In this document: in pieces, positions 11,321 to 19,632 of the stretch
How positions within the stretch are numbered: position 1 is the first letter of the stretch
How the letters are laid out: the number at the start of each line of letters is the position of its first letter
Source of the DNA: Variovorax ginsengisoli
Lineage (GTDB): Bacteria; Pseudomonadota; Gammaproteobacteria; Burkholderiales; Burkholderiaceae_C
Direction: 5' to 3'
DNA: 64,000 nt
NCBI RefSeq assembly: GCF_030486595.1
Contig: NZ_JAUJZH010000002.1
Span: 62,001 to 126,000, forward strand
Position numbers and translations under genes: made by a program
Notes under the pieces: model-generated
The model's database searches: none
Told to the model about the DNA's origin: nothing
Seen by the model: the letters and a program-made list of their open reading frames with translations, nothing else

Positions 11321-11971
11321 ATGAAAAAACTCGTACTCGCCACCTCCGCCGCCGCCCTCGTTCTCGCAGGTTGCGCCGGAACCGGCATGACCGACACCCA
11401 GCGCAACACCGGCATCGGTGCCGGCGTCGGCGCACTGGCGGGCGCGGCGATCGGCTCGGCAACCGGCGGCCGTGCGGGCACCGGCGCCGCGGTGGGTGCG
11501 CTCGCCGGTGCGGCCGGCGGCTACCTGTGGTCGCAGCGCATGGAGAACCAGAAGAAGCAGATGGAAGCCGCCACCCGGGGCACCGGCGTGGCCGTCACCC
11601 AGACCGCCAGCAACGAGCTCAAGCTGGCGATCCCGAGCGACATCTCCTTCGACGTCGGCCGCGCGGCGATCAAGCCCAACTTCTCGCCGGTGCTCGACCA
11701 GTTCGCCAGCGGCCTGCGCAACAACCCGAACGCCGAGGTGCGCATCATCGGCCACACCGACAGCACCGGCACCGATGCCATCAACAACCCGCTGTCGATC
11801 GAACGCGCCGCGAGCACGCGCGACTACCTGGTGGCGCGCGGCGTGCCGGCCGGCGCGATCCGCACCGAAGGCCGCGGCTCGCGCGAGCCGGTCGCCGACA
11901 ACAACACCGAAGCCGGCCGGGCGCAGAACCGCCGCGTCGAGATCTTCGTCGGCGAACGTTCGCAGGGCTGA
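11321..11971 (+). CDS. OmpA-family lipoprotein with glycine-zipper segment (YiaD-like)
   Basis: 216-residue outer-membrane lipoprotein. The signal peptide ends in the lipobox LVLAGCAG (Cys about 20). A Gly/Ala-rich glycine-zipper stretch (residues about 27-75) follows, then a C-terminal OmpA-like peptidoglycan-binding domain with ISFDVGRAAIKPNF, EVRIIGHTDSTG and LSIERAASTRDYL ending in NRRVEIFV. ATG 11321 follows an AGAAGGA site. Such proteins tether the outer membrane to peptidoglycan and often belong to envelope-stress regulons. It converges with the response regulator gene with a 6-base gap. Confidence 0.9.
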   Translation: MKKLVLATSAAALVLAGCAGTGMTDTQRNTGIGAGVGALAGAAIGSATGGRAGTGAAVGALAGAAGGYLWSQRMENQKKQMEAATRGTGVAVTQTASNELKLAIPSDISFDVGRAAIKPNFSPVLDQFASGLRNNPNAEVRIIGHTDSTGTDAINNPLSIERAASTRDYLVARGVPAGAIRTEGRGSREPVADNNTEAGRAQNRRVEIFVGERSQG

Positions 11972-11977
11972 TAGGGT

Positions 11978-12604
11978 TCAGACCCCACGCAGGAGGTTGG
12001 CGAGTTCGACCGCCGACTTGACCTCCATCTTCTCGAACACGCGCGCGCGGTGGACCTCCACCGTGCGCACGCTGATCGCCAACTGATCGGCGATCAGCTT
12101 GTTCGGCAGGCCCTCGACCACGCAGCGCATCACGTCGCGCTCGCGCTCCGTCAGCTCGTCGATGCGGCGCTTGAGGAGCTGGCGCGTGCGCCTGGCCTCG
12201 ACCGCGCGCAGCGACGCCCCGAGCGCGTGCTCGATGCGGTCGACCAGCGCGTTGTCCGAGAACGGCTTCTCGCAGAAATCGAAGGCGCCGCGCTTGACCG
12301 CATCGACCGCGGTCGGCACGTCGGCATGGCCGGTCAGGAAGATCACCGGCATGGCGTCGAGCAGGCCGCGCTCGGCCAGGCGGTCAAACAGTACCAGCCC
12401 GCTGGTGCCCGGCATGCGCACGTCGAGCAGCAGGCAATGCGGATGGTCGGTCAGCGGCTCCTCGGCCAGGCGGGCCTCGAAGGCTTCGGCGCTGGCGAAT
12501 TGCTCGCTCACCAGGCGCCGCGATCGCAGCAGCCAGGCCAGGGCCTCGCGCACGCTGGCGTCGTCGTCGACGATGAAGATCAGGGCATCGATCAGGGGTT
12601 GCAT
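11978..12604 (-). CDS. FixJ-type (NarL/LuxR HTH) response regulator
   Basis: 208-residue two-component regulator. The receiver domain has IFIVDDDASVREAL (acidic pocket), the phosphoacceptor Asp in CLLLDVRMPG (about residue 61), the switch Thr in PVIFLTGHADVPTAV and the Lys in FCEKPFSD. The output HTH is LuxR/GerE type (LTERERDVMRCVVEGLPNKL, then SVRTVEVHRARVFEKM). It lies 11 bases after the sensor kinase gene, so the pair is surely cognate. The FixJ/TodT/StyR-like architecture suits sensing of redox, an aromatic or another small molecule, but the signal is unknown. Confidence 0.93.
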   Translation of the reverse strand: MQPLIDALIFIVDDDASVREALAWLLRSRRLVSEQFASAEAFEARLAEEPLTDHPHCLLLDVRMPGTSGLVLFDRLAERGLLDAMPVIFLTGHADVPTAVDAVKRGAFDFCEKPFSDNALVDRIEHALGASLRAVEARRTRQLLKRRIDELTERERDVMRCVVEGLPNKLIADQLAISVRTVEVHRARVFEKMEVKSAVELANLLRGV

Positions 12605-12615
12605 GGCGTGAAGTG

Positions 12616-14664
12616 TCAGCTGGCGGTGGCCAGGGTGAATCGGAAGACGGTGCCGCGCGGGCGCTGCGGTTCGTGCATCAGCACGCCGCCGTGCTGCTCG
12701 ACCACGGTGCGGCACAGGCTCAGGCCCAGGCCCATGCCGTCGGCCCGCGTCGTGAAGAAGGGCGTGAAAAGGCGCGACGCTACTTCGGCGCTGATGCCGC
12801 AGCCGAGGTCGGCGACCGAAAATTCAAGCCAGCGGCGCGCGTCCGGGCCCGGACTGCCGCTGGCGCGAACGACCCGCAGGCGCAGCACGCGCTCGCTCAG
12901 TTCGGGCATGTCCATCGCCTGCATGCCGTTGCGCGCCAGGTTCAGCAGCACCTGCTCGACCAGCGTGCGGTCGCAGACCACGGCCGGCAGGTTGTCCTCC
13001 AGGGCCAGCTCCACGCGCACGCCGAGCTTGCGCGCCTGCAGCCGCACCAGCGGCAGCACCGCGTCGACCAGCGCCTGGGGCGTCACCGACTCGCGCGTGC
13101 GGTCGCGCCGGCGCACGAAGTCGTGCACGCTGCGGATCACCTGGCCGGCGCGATCGGCCTGCTCGGCGATCCGGCGCACCGCCATCGCGACCTCCTGCCG
13201 GTCGCCGTCTTGCGGCGACCCGTCCGCCCCTAGCAGGTTGAGCGAGCCGCTGGCGTAGCTGGCGATCGCGGCCAGCGGCTGCGTCAGTTCGTGGCTCAGC
13301 AGCGAGGCCATCTCGCCCACGGTGGCCAGCCGGGCGCTGGCCTGCAGCCGTTCCTGGCTGGCGCGCGAGAGCTCCTCCACGCGGCGTTGCTCGCTGATGT
13401 CGATGAAGGCGCTCATCCAGCCCGACTGCGAGCCTTGCGCATTGATCAGCGGGGCCTCGAAGATCAGCACCGGGAAGCGGCTGCCGTCCTTGCGCATGAA
13501 GACCGACTCGAAACCCTCGCGCGGCGGCGTCGCGCCCGCCAGCCGCACCGCCTGCCGGCGCTGGTACTCGTGCGCCAGCTCGGTCGGCCAGTAGGGCACC
13601 TCGACGTCGCTGCGCATCAGTTCCTCGGCGCTGAACCCCACCATCTCGCAGAAGGCCGGGTTGACGTAGGTGATGCGGCCCTGCAGGTCGCGCGCGCGCA
13701 GGCCGGTGATGACCGAATCCTCCATCGCCTTGCGGAAGGCCAGCGCATCGCCGAGATCGCGCTCGGCCCGCAGGCGCCGCCGGGTGTCGCGCGCCAGCAG
13801 CACCAGCACCGACACCAGCGCGATCGAGATCGCCGTGACCAGCGCGGTCAGCATGTTGGGGAACAGGTCCGGCACGGCGCGCCAGCCGTCGATGCGCAGC
13901 ATCAGGGTGACGCCCGGCAGGTCGATCAGCTGCTGCGAGGTGAAGACCCGCGTGCCGATGCGCCGCGGCGCGCCGATCGCCACCAGCCGGGTGCCGTCGG
14001 ACTCGGTGAAGGCGACTTCCTGGCCGCGGCTGAGCATCGGCGCCAGCAGTTCGGTGAGCGTATCGCGCAGCGAGTAGGCCGCAACCAGGTAGCCGCCGCC
14101 CTCGACCGGAACGCACAGCTCCAGCACCTCGAGGCCGCCGCTGCCCTGCACCGAGGCCACGTAGTGGCTCGGCGAATAGGCCGCCGATCCCAGCTTGCGC
14201 GCGGTCGAGCAGGCCTGCTCGACGTCGATCTGCTCGGGGCCGCGCTCGTTGTCGCCGAACACCTTGCGTCGATAGGGCGAATCGACCGCGCCGAGCGGGC
14301 GCAGCGCCGGGTCGCGCCATTCGAGACGCAGCCACTCGCGGTGATCGCGCAGCAAGGCCGAGGCCCGGCCCTCCCACTGCTCGCGGTCGACCCCGCCGGC
14401 CAGCGAGGCGCGCAAGGTCTGGACGTTGCGCTGCAGGCCGTCGCGCAGGTCGGCCACCGCGTCGGCCGTGTCGCGGTCCAGCACGGTCTGGGTCTGCTCG
14501 ACCTCGTGCCGGCCGGCCAGCCAGACCACGGTGACCAGCAGCGCCAGCACCAGAATCGCCAGCAGCACCCAGAGGAACCAGCGGCGCCAGAACGAGCGCA
14601 GGAAGCGCAGCCGCGCGAAGGCGGGACGCAGGACGCGGGCGGCGGGCAGGGAAGGCGCGGACAC
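12616..14664 (-). CDS. PAS-containing membrane sensor histidine kinase
   Basis: About 682 residues from a GTG start at 14664. An N-terminal transmembrane helix (WFLWVLLAILVLALLVTVVW) is followed by a periplasmic sensing region of roughly 250 residues. A second helix (ALVTAISIALVSVLVLLA), a PAS domain (ITYVNPAFCEMVGFSAEEL) with PAC motif, and then a DHp/CA kinase core complete it. The phospho-His lies in MASLLSHELTQPLAAIASYA; the N box is LLNLARNGMQAMD, with G boxes VADLGCGIS and GMGLGLSLCRTVVEQHGG. The His-kinase subtype and paired FixJ-like regulator resemble DctB/FixL-type systems. It starts just after the nitrilase-family gene, in the same operon. Confidence 0.9.
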   Translation of the reverse strand: MSAPSLPAARVLRPAFARLRFLRSFWRRWFLWVLLAILVLALLVTVVWLAGRHEVEQTQTVLDRDTADAVADLRDGLQRNVQTLRASLAGGVDREQWEGRASALLRDHREWLRLEWRDPALRPLGAVDSPYRRKVFGDNERGPEQIDVEQACSTARKLGSAAYSPSHYVASVQGSGGLEVLELCVPVEGGGYLVAAYSLRDTLTELLAPMLSRGQEVAFTESDGTRLVAIGAPRRIGTRVFTSQQLIDLPGVTLMLRIDGWRAVPDLFPNMLTALVTAISIALVSVLVLLARDTRRRLRAERDLGDALAFRKAMEDSVITGLRARDLQGRITYVNPAFCEMVGFSAEELMRSDVEVPYWPTELAHEYQRRQAVRLAGATPPREGFESVFMRKDGSRFPVLIFEAPLINAQGSQSGWMSAFIDISEQRRVEELSRASQERLQASARLATVGEMASLLSHELTQPLAAIASYASGSLNLLGADGSPQDGDRQEVAMAVRRIAEQADRAGQVIRSVHDFVRRRDRTRESVTPQALVDAVLPLVRLQARKLGVRVELALEDNLPAVVCDRTLVEQVLLNLARNGMQAMDMPELSERVLRLRVVRASGSPGPDARRWLEFSVADLGCGISAEVASRLFTPFFTTRADGMGLGLSLCRTVVEQHGGVLMHEPQRPRGTVFRFTLATAS

Positions 14665-14671
14665 TGCGGCT

Positions 14672-15487
14672 TCAGATGACGCCGTGGGCCAGCGCCGGGA
14701 GCTGGGCGCGCGCGGCCTCGAGCTGCGCGGCATCGACATCGAACAGCACCACGGCCTCGCCCTCGGCGTGCTGGGCCGCCACCGTGCCCCAGGGGTCGAC
14801 CACCATCGACTGGCCCCAGGTCTGGCGGCCGTTCTCGTGCGTGCCGCCTTGCGCCGGCGCCACCACCCAGGCCAGGTTCTCGATCGCCCGGGCCCGCAGC
14901 AGCACCTCCCAGTGGGCGGCGCCGGTGGTTCGCGTGAAGGCGCTGGGCACCAGCAGCAGCTCGGCCCCCTGGCGGGCCAGCGCCCGGTAGAGCTCCGGAA
15001 ACCGCAAGTCATAGCAGACGCTCATGCCGATGCGCCAGGAGTGGCCGTCGCGCGAGGGCAGGTCGAAGCACACCGGCTGGGTGCCCGGTGCGATCACGCG
15101 GCGTTCGTCGTAGCGCTCGCGGCCATTGTCGAAAAAGAACAGGTGGATCTTGTCGTAGCGCGCAACGCGCTCGCCGTCCGGCGCGTAGACCAGCGAGCTG
15201 TTGAAGACATGCTGGTCGTCGTCGGTCTCGATCGGCAAGGTGCCGCCGACGATCCAAAGCCCGAACTCGCGCGCCGCATCGGCCAGGAAGCTCTGCACCG
15301 TGCCGGCCCCCGCGGTCTCGCGCAGCGCCAGCTTGTCGGTGTCGCGGCGGCCCATCATGCAGAAATACTCGGGCAGCACGGCCAGTTCGGCGCCGGCGGC
15401 GGCGGCTTCGGCCAGCAGGTCGTGGGCGCGTGCCAGGTTGGCCTCGCGGGCGATGGCCGACACCATCTGGATGGCTGCGACTTTCAT
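14672..15487 (-). CDS. Carbon-nitrogen hydrolase (Nit1/omega-amidase type)
   Basis: 271-residue nitrilase-superfamily amidase. The Glu-Lys-Cys triad is visible: Glu in LAVLPEYFCMMG, Lys in YDKIHLFFFDNG, Cys in IGMSVCYDLRFPELYR. The sequence fits the Nit1/NitFhit branch, whose members hydrolyse deaminated glutathione or 2-oxoglutaramate. It is first of three minus-strand genes with a sensor kinase and response regulator and lies 22 bases from yhdP's 3' end, so it could be co-transcribed from yhdP. The exact substrate is inferred from family resemblance only. Confidence 0.88.
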   Translation of the reverse strand: MKVAAIQMVSAIAREANLARAHDLLAEAAAAGAELAVLPEYFCMMGRRDTDKLALRETAGAGTVQSFLADAAREFGLWIVGGTLPIETDDDQHVFNSSLVYAPDGERVARYDKIHLFFFDNGRERYDERRVIAPGTQPVCFDLPSRDGHSWRIGMSVCYDLRFPELYRALARQGAELLLVPSAFTRTTGAAHWEVLLRARAIENLAWVVAPAQGGTHENGRQTWGQSMVVDPWGTVAAQHAEGEAVVLFDVDAAQLEAARAQLPALAHGVI

Positions 15488-15509
15488 GGCTGTGGTCTCC
15501 TTCTTCTTG

Positions 15510-18500
15510 CTAGCGCGGTGCCGGCGGCTCGGCCAGCGCCTCGGGCGTCGTGCGCCGCGGCACGCGGGTGATCTTCGGGTCGGTCCAGGTGCCGTCGATC
15601 TGGAACTCCTGCGTGGCCGCCGCGATGAGCGGCCGGCTCAGCACCATCTGCGCCAGGAAGGTGCCGAGTCCGATCGCCGGATTGATCGCGGTCGCCACCA
15701 GCGCCGCGGTGCCGGCGCTGATCTCGGGCACCACCACGACCCGGATGCTCTGCGTCTCGCGCGCGATGTCGGCCGAGCCGTCCATCAGCACAGCGGCGTT
15801 GACGCCCTTCATCTGCAGGTTGTTGGTGGAGGCCACGCCGTTGGCGATCTTGGCATCGCCGCGCAGGAAGTCGAAGGCAAAGCCGGCGCTGAAGATGTCG
15901 CGGAAATCGAGCGTGAGGCGCCGCGGCAAGGCCTGCAGGCTCAGCACGCCGAGCAGCTTGGCGATGCCCGGGTCGGCCTTCAGGAACTGGCCCGATTCGA
16001 CGTCGATCTGCAGTTGCCCGCCGAGGCTCGGGTAGTCGATCGAGAACGGCGAGCCGGTCCAGTTGACCTGGCCCTCGAGCCGGCCGCGGCCGCGCCGCAC
16101 CACGTCCTTCATGCCGAAGCGGTTCAACAACCCGCCGGCGTCCGCGATCTCGAGCTTGAAATCCATCGCGGTGCGGCGCTGGTCGCGCCCTGCGCTGGCG
16201 CCGGGCGGCGCGGCCCAGCTGCCGTGGGCGTTGAAGGTGGCGTCCGGATTGCTGAGGGTCAGCTTGTTGAGCATCCATTCGCGGCCGGCACCGCCGCGGT
16301 TCACGGCATCGATCTCGGCCCGGCCGAGGCGGCGGCCGAAGAGCTCGAAGTCGTCGACCACGATGTCGAGCGCCGGCAGGGTGCTCGGCTGCTCGTCGAG
16401 CAGGGACTCGACCGCCGTGGCTTCGCTGCGCGCGATCTTGAGCCGGGCCAGGCGCGCATACAGGCGCCCCGCCTGTGCATGGCGGTACTCGGCATAGCCG
16501 CTGAGCTCGACCGCGTCGACATTGGCGCGCCAGAGCTGGCCGTCGCGCGTGCCGCCGAGCACCACGTCGTGCAGCGTACGGCCGCCGAACACCAGCTCCT
16601 GGGCCCGCAGCGCGATGGTCGTCGGCAGGTAGGCCAGCGCGTCGTCGCCGCTGTCGACATTCGCCACGGCTTCGGGTGCCTTGCCGGTGGCCGCACTGAA
16701 CAGCGCCTGCCAGGCACCGAGGTCGAGCCGCTCGAAACGCATGTTGGCGGCGACGCCGCGCTCCGGCGGCGGCGCCGATTCGCCGGCCGCGAGGCCGATG
16801 CCGATGGCGCCGCGCAGCACCCGCGCCTCGCGGCCCGAGACGTCGCGCACATAGCTGGCCGAGCCGACCTTGCCCAGCTCGAGCGAGATCTGGTCGTGCA
16901 GCTGCGGCGCGGCGCCGGCCCCGCGGGTCTCGCGCAGCACGATCTTCTTCTCGACCCGCAGCGGCATGGCGTCCTGGGCCTCCTTGGCCATTGGCGCAGG
17001 CAACTGGAGCCCCAGGCCCTGCAGGCTGCTGGTGAGCAGGAACTCGGGCGTGCCTTCACGCACCGAGAAGCTGGCCGTATAAGGCGCGCTGCCGGTCGCG
17101 TTCCTGGCCAGGCGGGCCAGCCAGTCGATCTCGCGCGCCGCCCGCAGGCCTTCGGCGCTGGCCGTGCCCTGGACGCGCAGCTCCAGCTCCTGCTTGCCGG
17201 TGAAGCGGCCGCTGCCGTCGATGCGCATGGCGCCACCGAGGCCGCGCGCCTGCACGCCGGCGAGCAAGAACCCGCCTTCGGTGAAATTGAGCGTGCCGCG
17301 CGCCTGCGTCAGCGCCGGAGCGCCGGAGGCCAGCTGCAGCTCGTTGTCGGCGAGCGCGATGGCGGCCTGCACCTTGGTCTTGTCCATCGCCTCGAGCGGC
17401 AGCTCGAGCCGCAGCTTGTAGTCGGCATTGCCGGTCGCGCGCATGTCCGCCAGCGTCGGGGCGGCCTCGCCGGCGAGCGGTCCGCCGACCCGCAGCACCT
17501 CGCCCAGCGGCCCCTTGGCCTGCACATCGAGCTTGAGTACCGGCGCATGGTGCGACATGTCGGCAATCTGCGCCTCGGCCTTCGTGACCTCGACGGCCTG
17601 GGCCGCCGCCAGTCGCCCGCGCGCATTGCGCACCAGCATGCCGGCCCGCTCGAACACCAGCTCGCCCGACAGGCCGCTCAGCGCGGGCCAGACCACGGTC
17701 GCGCCCGGCGCCGGCGGCACATAGGCGTAGCTGACATCCGCGACCTTCGCGGCGATGCGGAAATCGCCCTGCTTCGGGTCAATGAAGGGCATGTCCCAGA
17801 GGTCGCCACGGACCTTGAAGTCGACCGCGCTGGCTTTGCCCTTGGTGACCGCGTCGCGCACGTAGTCGCGGGTGGCCTTCGGGATGTGCAGCGGCAGGTA
17901 GCGCCAGACACGGGTGCCGTCGGCGCGCGTGAGCTTGCCCTGCAGGTCGAGCACTCCCGGATAGCGATCGGCGCTGTGCGAGACGGCCGGGTCGCTGGTG
18001 CGCCAGCTGGCCTGGGCCTCGCCTTCGGCATCGACGTTGGCGAAACGCAGGTTCGACATCTGTACCTGCACCGCGCCGCGATCGAGCTTCCACTGCAGCT
18101 GGGTCGACAGCCGATCGATCGGCACCACGGGCTCCTCGAACACGCCCGGCAGGTCGAGCGCGCCACTGGCGATCGACAGCGTGGCGCTGCCGCCGGCCTG
18201 GCTGGCGTCGAAATCGACCGTGGCGCCGCTGACGCCGGGCCTGCCGACCGGCGCGTGCGGCGCCGTGGCGGACGTGCCCGCCGCCCCCGCCGGCGTCGCC
18301 GGCGCGGGGACCGGCACGCCGGGCTGAGACGCCACGCTGAAGCCGCTCATGCGGCCCTTCAGCTGGTAGCCGGAGGGTTCGCCGGCGGGGCCCTGCCAGC
18401 TGGCCTCGATGTGCTCGACCATGCCACGCGGCTGGTAGGTCTCGAGCTGCTTGCGGAACGCCTCGCCCAAGGGCAGCCGGTCGGCGATCAGCGCCAGCGC

Positions 18501-19607
18501 CGCGAGGTCGAGCCGGTCGGCCCGCAGGGCGGTGCGCTCCGCCGTGCGTCCCTTGGCGTCCGCGTGCTGGAACCACAGGTTGCCGCCGGGCCAGCGCATG
18601 CGGTCCGCGGTGTCGAACTGCAGCCGGGTGGTCGCGAACTCGAGCGTGCCGTCGCCGCGCTTGCCGGTCAGGCGGCCGGTGACGTCGCGCAACACCAGCG
18701 GCTCGCGCGCCTTGCCGAGCGACACGTCGATGCGGCTCAGTCCCAGATCGGCCACGCCGCCCGTGATCTCGCCGTCATTGACGTCGGCCCAGAGGCGCAG
18801 GCCGCCGGTACCCTGGTGGATCCGGGCGTCGAGGTCGACATAGCCGTCGAGCCGGGTGATGTCGAGGTAGGGAAGGTCGGCATAGAGCTGGCCGTCCCAG
18901 GTGCGCCAGTTGCCGCTGCGCACCGACAGCAGCGGCTGTCGGAACTGGCCGCGCAGCGTGAAGCGCTCGCCCCAGCCGGCGGGCGGGGTGGCGTCCAGGC
19001 GCATGGCGTGGCGGCGCGCCCCGTTGCGGGCCACGAACTGCACATCGGACAGCAGCAGTGGCGCGGTCTGGCGCCGCTCGTCGGTCCAGCGCACGGTGCC
19101 GCCCTGCACGACCAGTTCGCGCTGGGCGAAGAACCAGTCGGCGCCATCGCCGCCGCCGCTGGTGTCGTTCGACATGTGGAGCCCGGCGACGTGGATCTTG
19201 CCGAGCGCATCGCGCCGGACGTCGACCTGCGGCCGCTCGATGTAGAGCTGTTCGAAGCTGAGGTTCCAGAGCGAGCGCGGCGACACGCTGGCCACCACCC
19301 GCTCGAGCCGCAGCGCCTCCTGGCTGCGCTCGTCCATGAGCACCACGTCTCGCAGCTCGACGGCCGGAAAAAGGCCGCCCGACCGGGCGCTGATCGCGCC
19401 GATGCGCACGGGCACGCCGATGGCCCGTGTGGCCTGCGCCTCGAGTGCGCCACGGTAGTTTCCGATTCGCGGCACAATCCAGAGATGTAGGACAACGACT
19501 GACAGCGCAAGCAGGAGCCATGCACCGATCAGCAAACCCAACAACGAGCGCGCCGTCGCAGCGGTGATCTTGAGCAGACGTGAAGGGGAAGACGTCGTGT
19601 CGTTCAT
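15510..19607 (-). CDS. yhdP: YhdP family (AsmA-like) giant envelope lipid-transport protein
   Basis: 1365-residue AsmA-family protein. YhdP, TamB and YdbH homologues form periplasm-spanning bridges moving phospholipids to the outer membrane. An N-terminal membrane anchor (SLLGLLIGAWLLLALSVVVLHLW) opens the protein. It is followed by very long beta-rich sequence and a DUF3971/AsmA-2-like C terminus (DFRDIFSAGFAFDFLRGDA, MKGVNAAVLMDGSADIA, TQEFQIDGTWTDPKITRVPR). Length and ends match the TIGR02099 family. ATG 19607 leaves only 25 bases to the divergent glnE start, so the promoters must overlap coding sequence. An in-frame upstream extension to 19736 is less likely. Confidence 0.9.
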   Translation of the reverse strand: MNDTTSSPSRLLKITAATARSLLGLLIGAWLLLALSVVVLHLWIVPRIGNYRGALEAQATRAIGVPVRIGAISARSGGLFPAVELRDVVLMDERSQEALRLERVVASVSPRSLWNLSFEQLYIERPQVDVRRDALGKIHVAGLHMSNDTSGGGDGADWFFAQRELVVQGGTVRWTDERRQTAPLLLSDVQFVARNGARRHAMRLDATPPAGWGERFTLRGQFRQPLLSVRSGNWRTWDGQLYADLPYLDITRLDGYVDLDARIHQGTGGLRLWADVNDGEITGGVADLGLSRIDVSLGKAREPLVLRDVTGRLTGKRGDGTLEFATTRLQFDTADRMRWPGGNLWFQHADAKGRTAERTALRADRLDLAALALIADRLPLGEAFRKQLETYQPRGMVEHIEASWQGPAGEPSGYQLKGRMSGFSVASQPGVPVPAPATPAGAAGTSATAPHAPVGRPGVSGATVDFDASQAGGSATLSIASGALDLPGVFEEPVVPIDRLSTQLQWKLDRGAVQVQMSNLRFANVDAEGEAQASWRTSDPAVSHSADRYPGVLDLQGKLTRADGTRVWRYLPLHIPKATRDYVRDAVTKGKASAVDFKVRGDLWDMPFIDPKQGDFRIAAKVADVSYAYVPPAPGATVVWPALSGLSGELVFERAGMLVRNARGRLAAAQAVEVTKAEAQIADMSHHAPVLKLDVQAKGPLGEVLRVGGPLAGEAAPTLADMRATGNADYKLRLELPLEAMDKTKVQAAIALADNELQLASGAPALTQARGTLNFTEGGFLLAGVQARGLGGAMRIDGSGRFTGKQELELRVQGTASAEGLRAAREIDWLARLARNATGSAPYTASFSVREGTPEFLLTSSLQGLGLQLPAPMAKEAQDAMPLRVEKKIVLRETRGAGAAPQLHDQISLELGKVGSASYVRDVSGREARVLRGAIGIGLAAGESAPPPERGVAANMRFERLDLGAWQALFSAATGKAPEAVANVDSGDDALAYLPTTIALRAQELVFGGRTLHDVVLGGTRDGQLWRANVDAVELSGYAEYRHAQAGRLYARLARLKIARSEATAVESLLDEQPSTLPALDIVVDDFELFGRRLGRAEIDAVNRGGAGREWMLNKLTLSNPDATFNAHGSWAAPPGASAGRDQRRTAMDFKLEIADAGGLLNRFGMKDVVRRGRGRLEGQVNWTGSPFSIDYPSLGGQLQIDVESGQFLKADPGIAKLLGVLSLQALPRRLTLDFRDIFSAGFAFDFLRGDAKIANGVASTNNLQMKGVNAAVLMDGSADIARETQSIRVVVVPEISAGTAALVATAINPAIGLGTFLAQMVLSRPLIAAATQEFQIDGTWTDPKITRVPRRTTPEALAEPPAPR

Positions 19608-19632
19608 TGAGGATCGCGCTGTGTCAGGAATT

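Noticed and set aside
15201..19490. 1429-codon plus-strand frame opposite yhdP
   Set aside because: Antisense shadow of yhdP with no recognisable domains.
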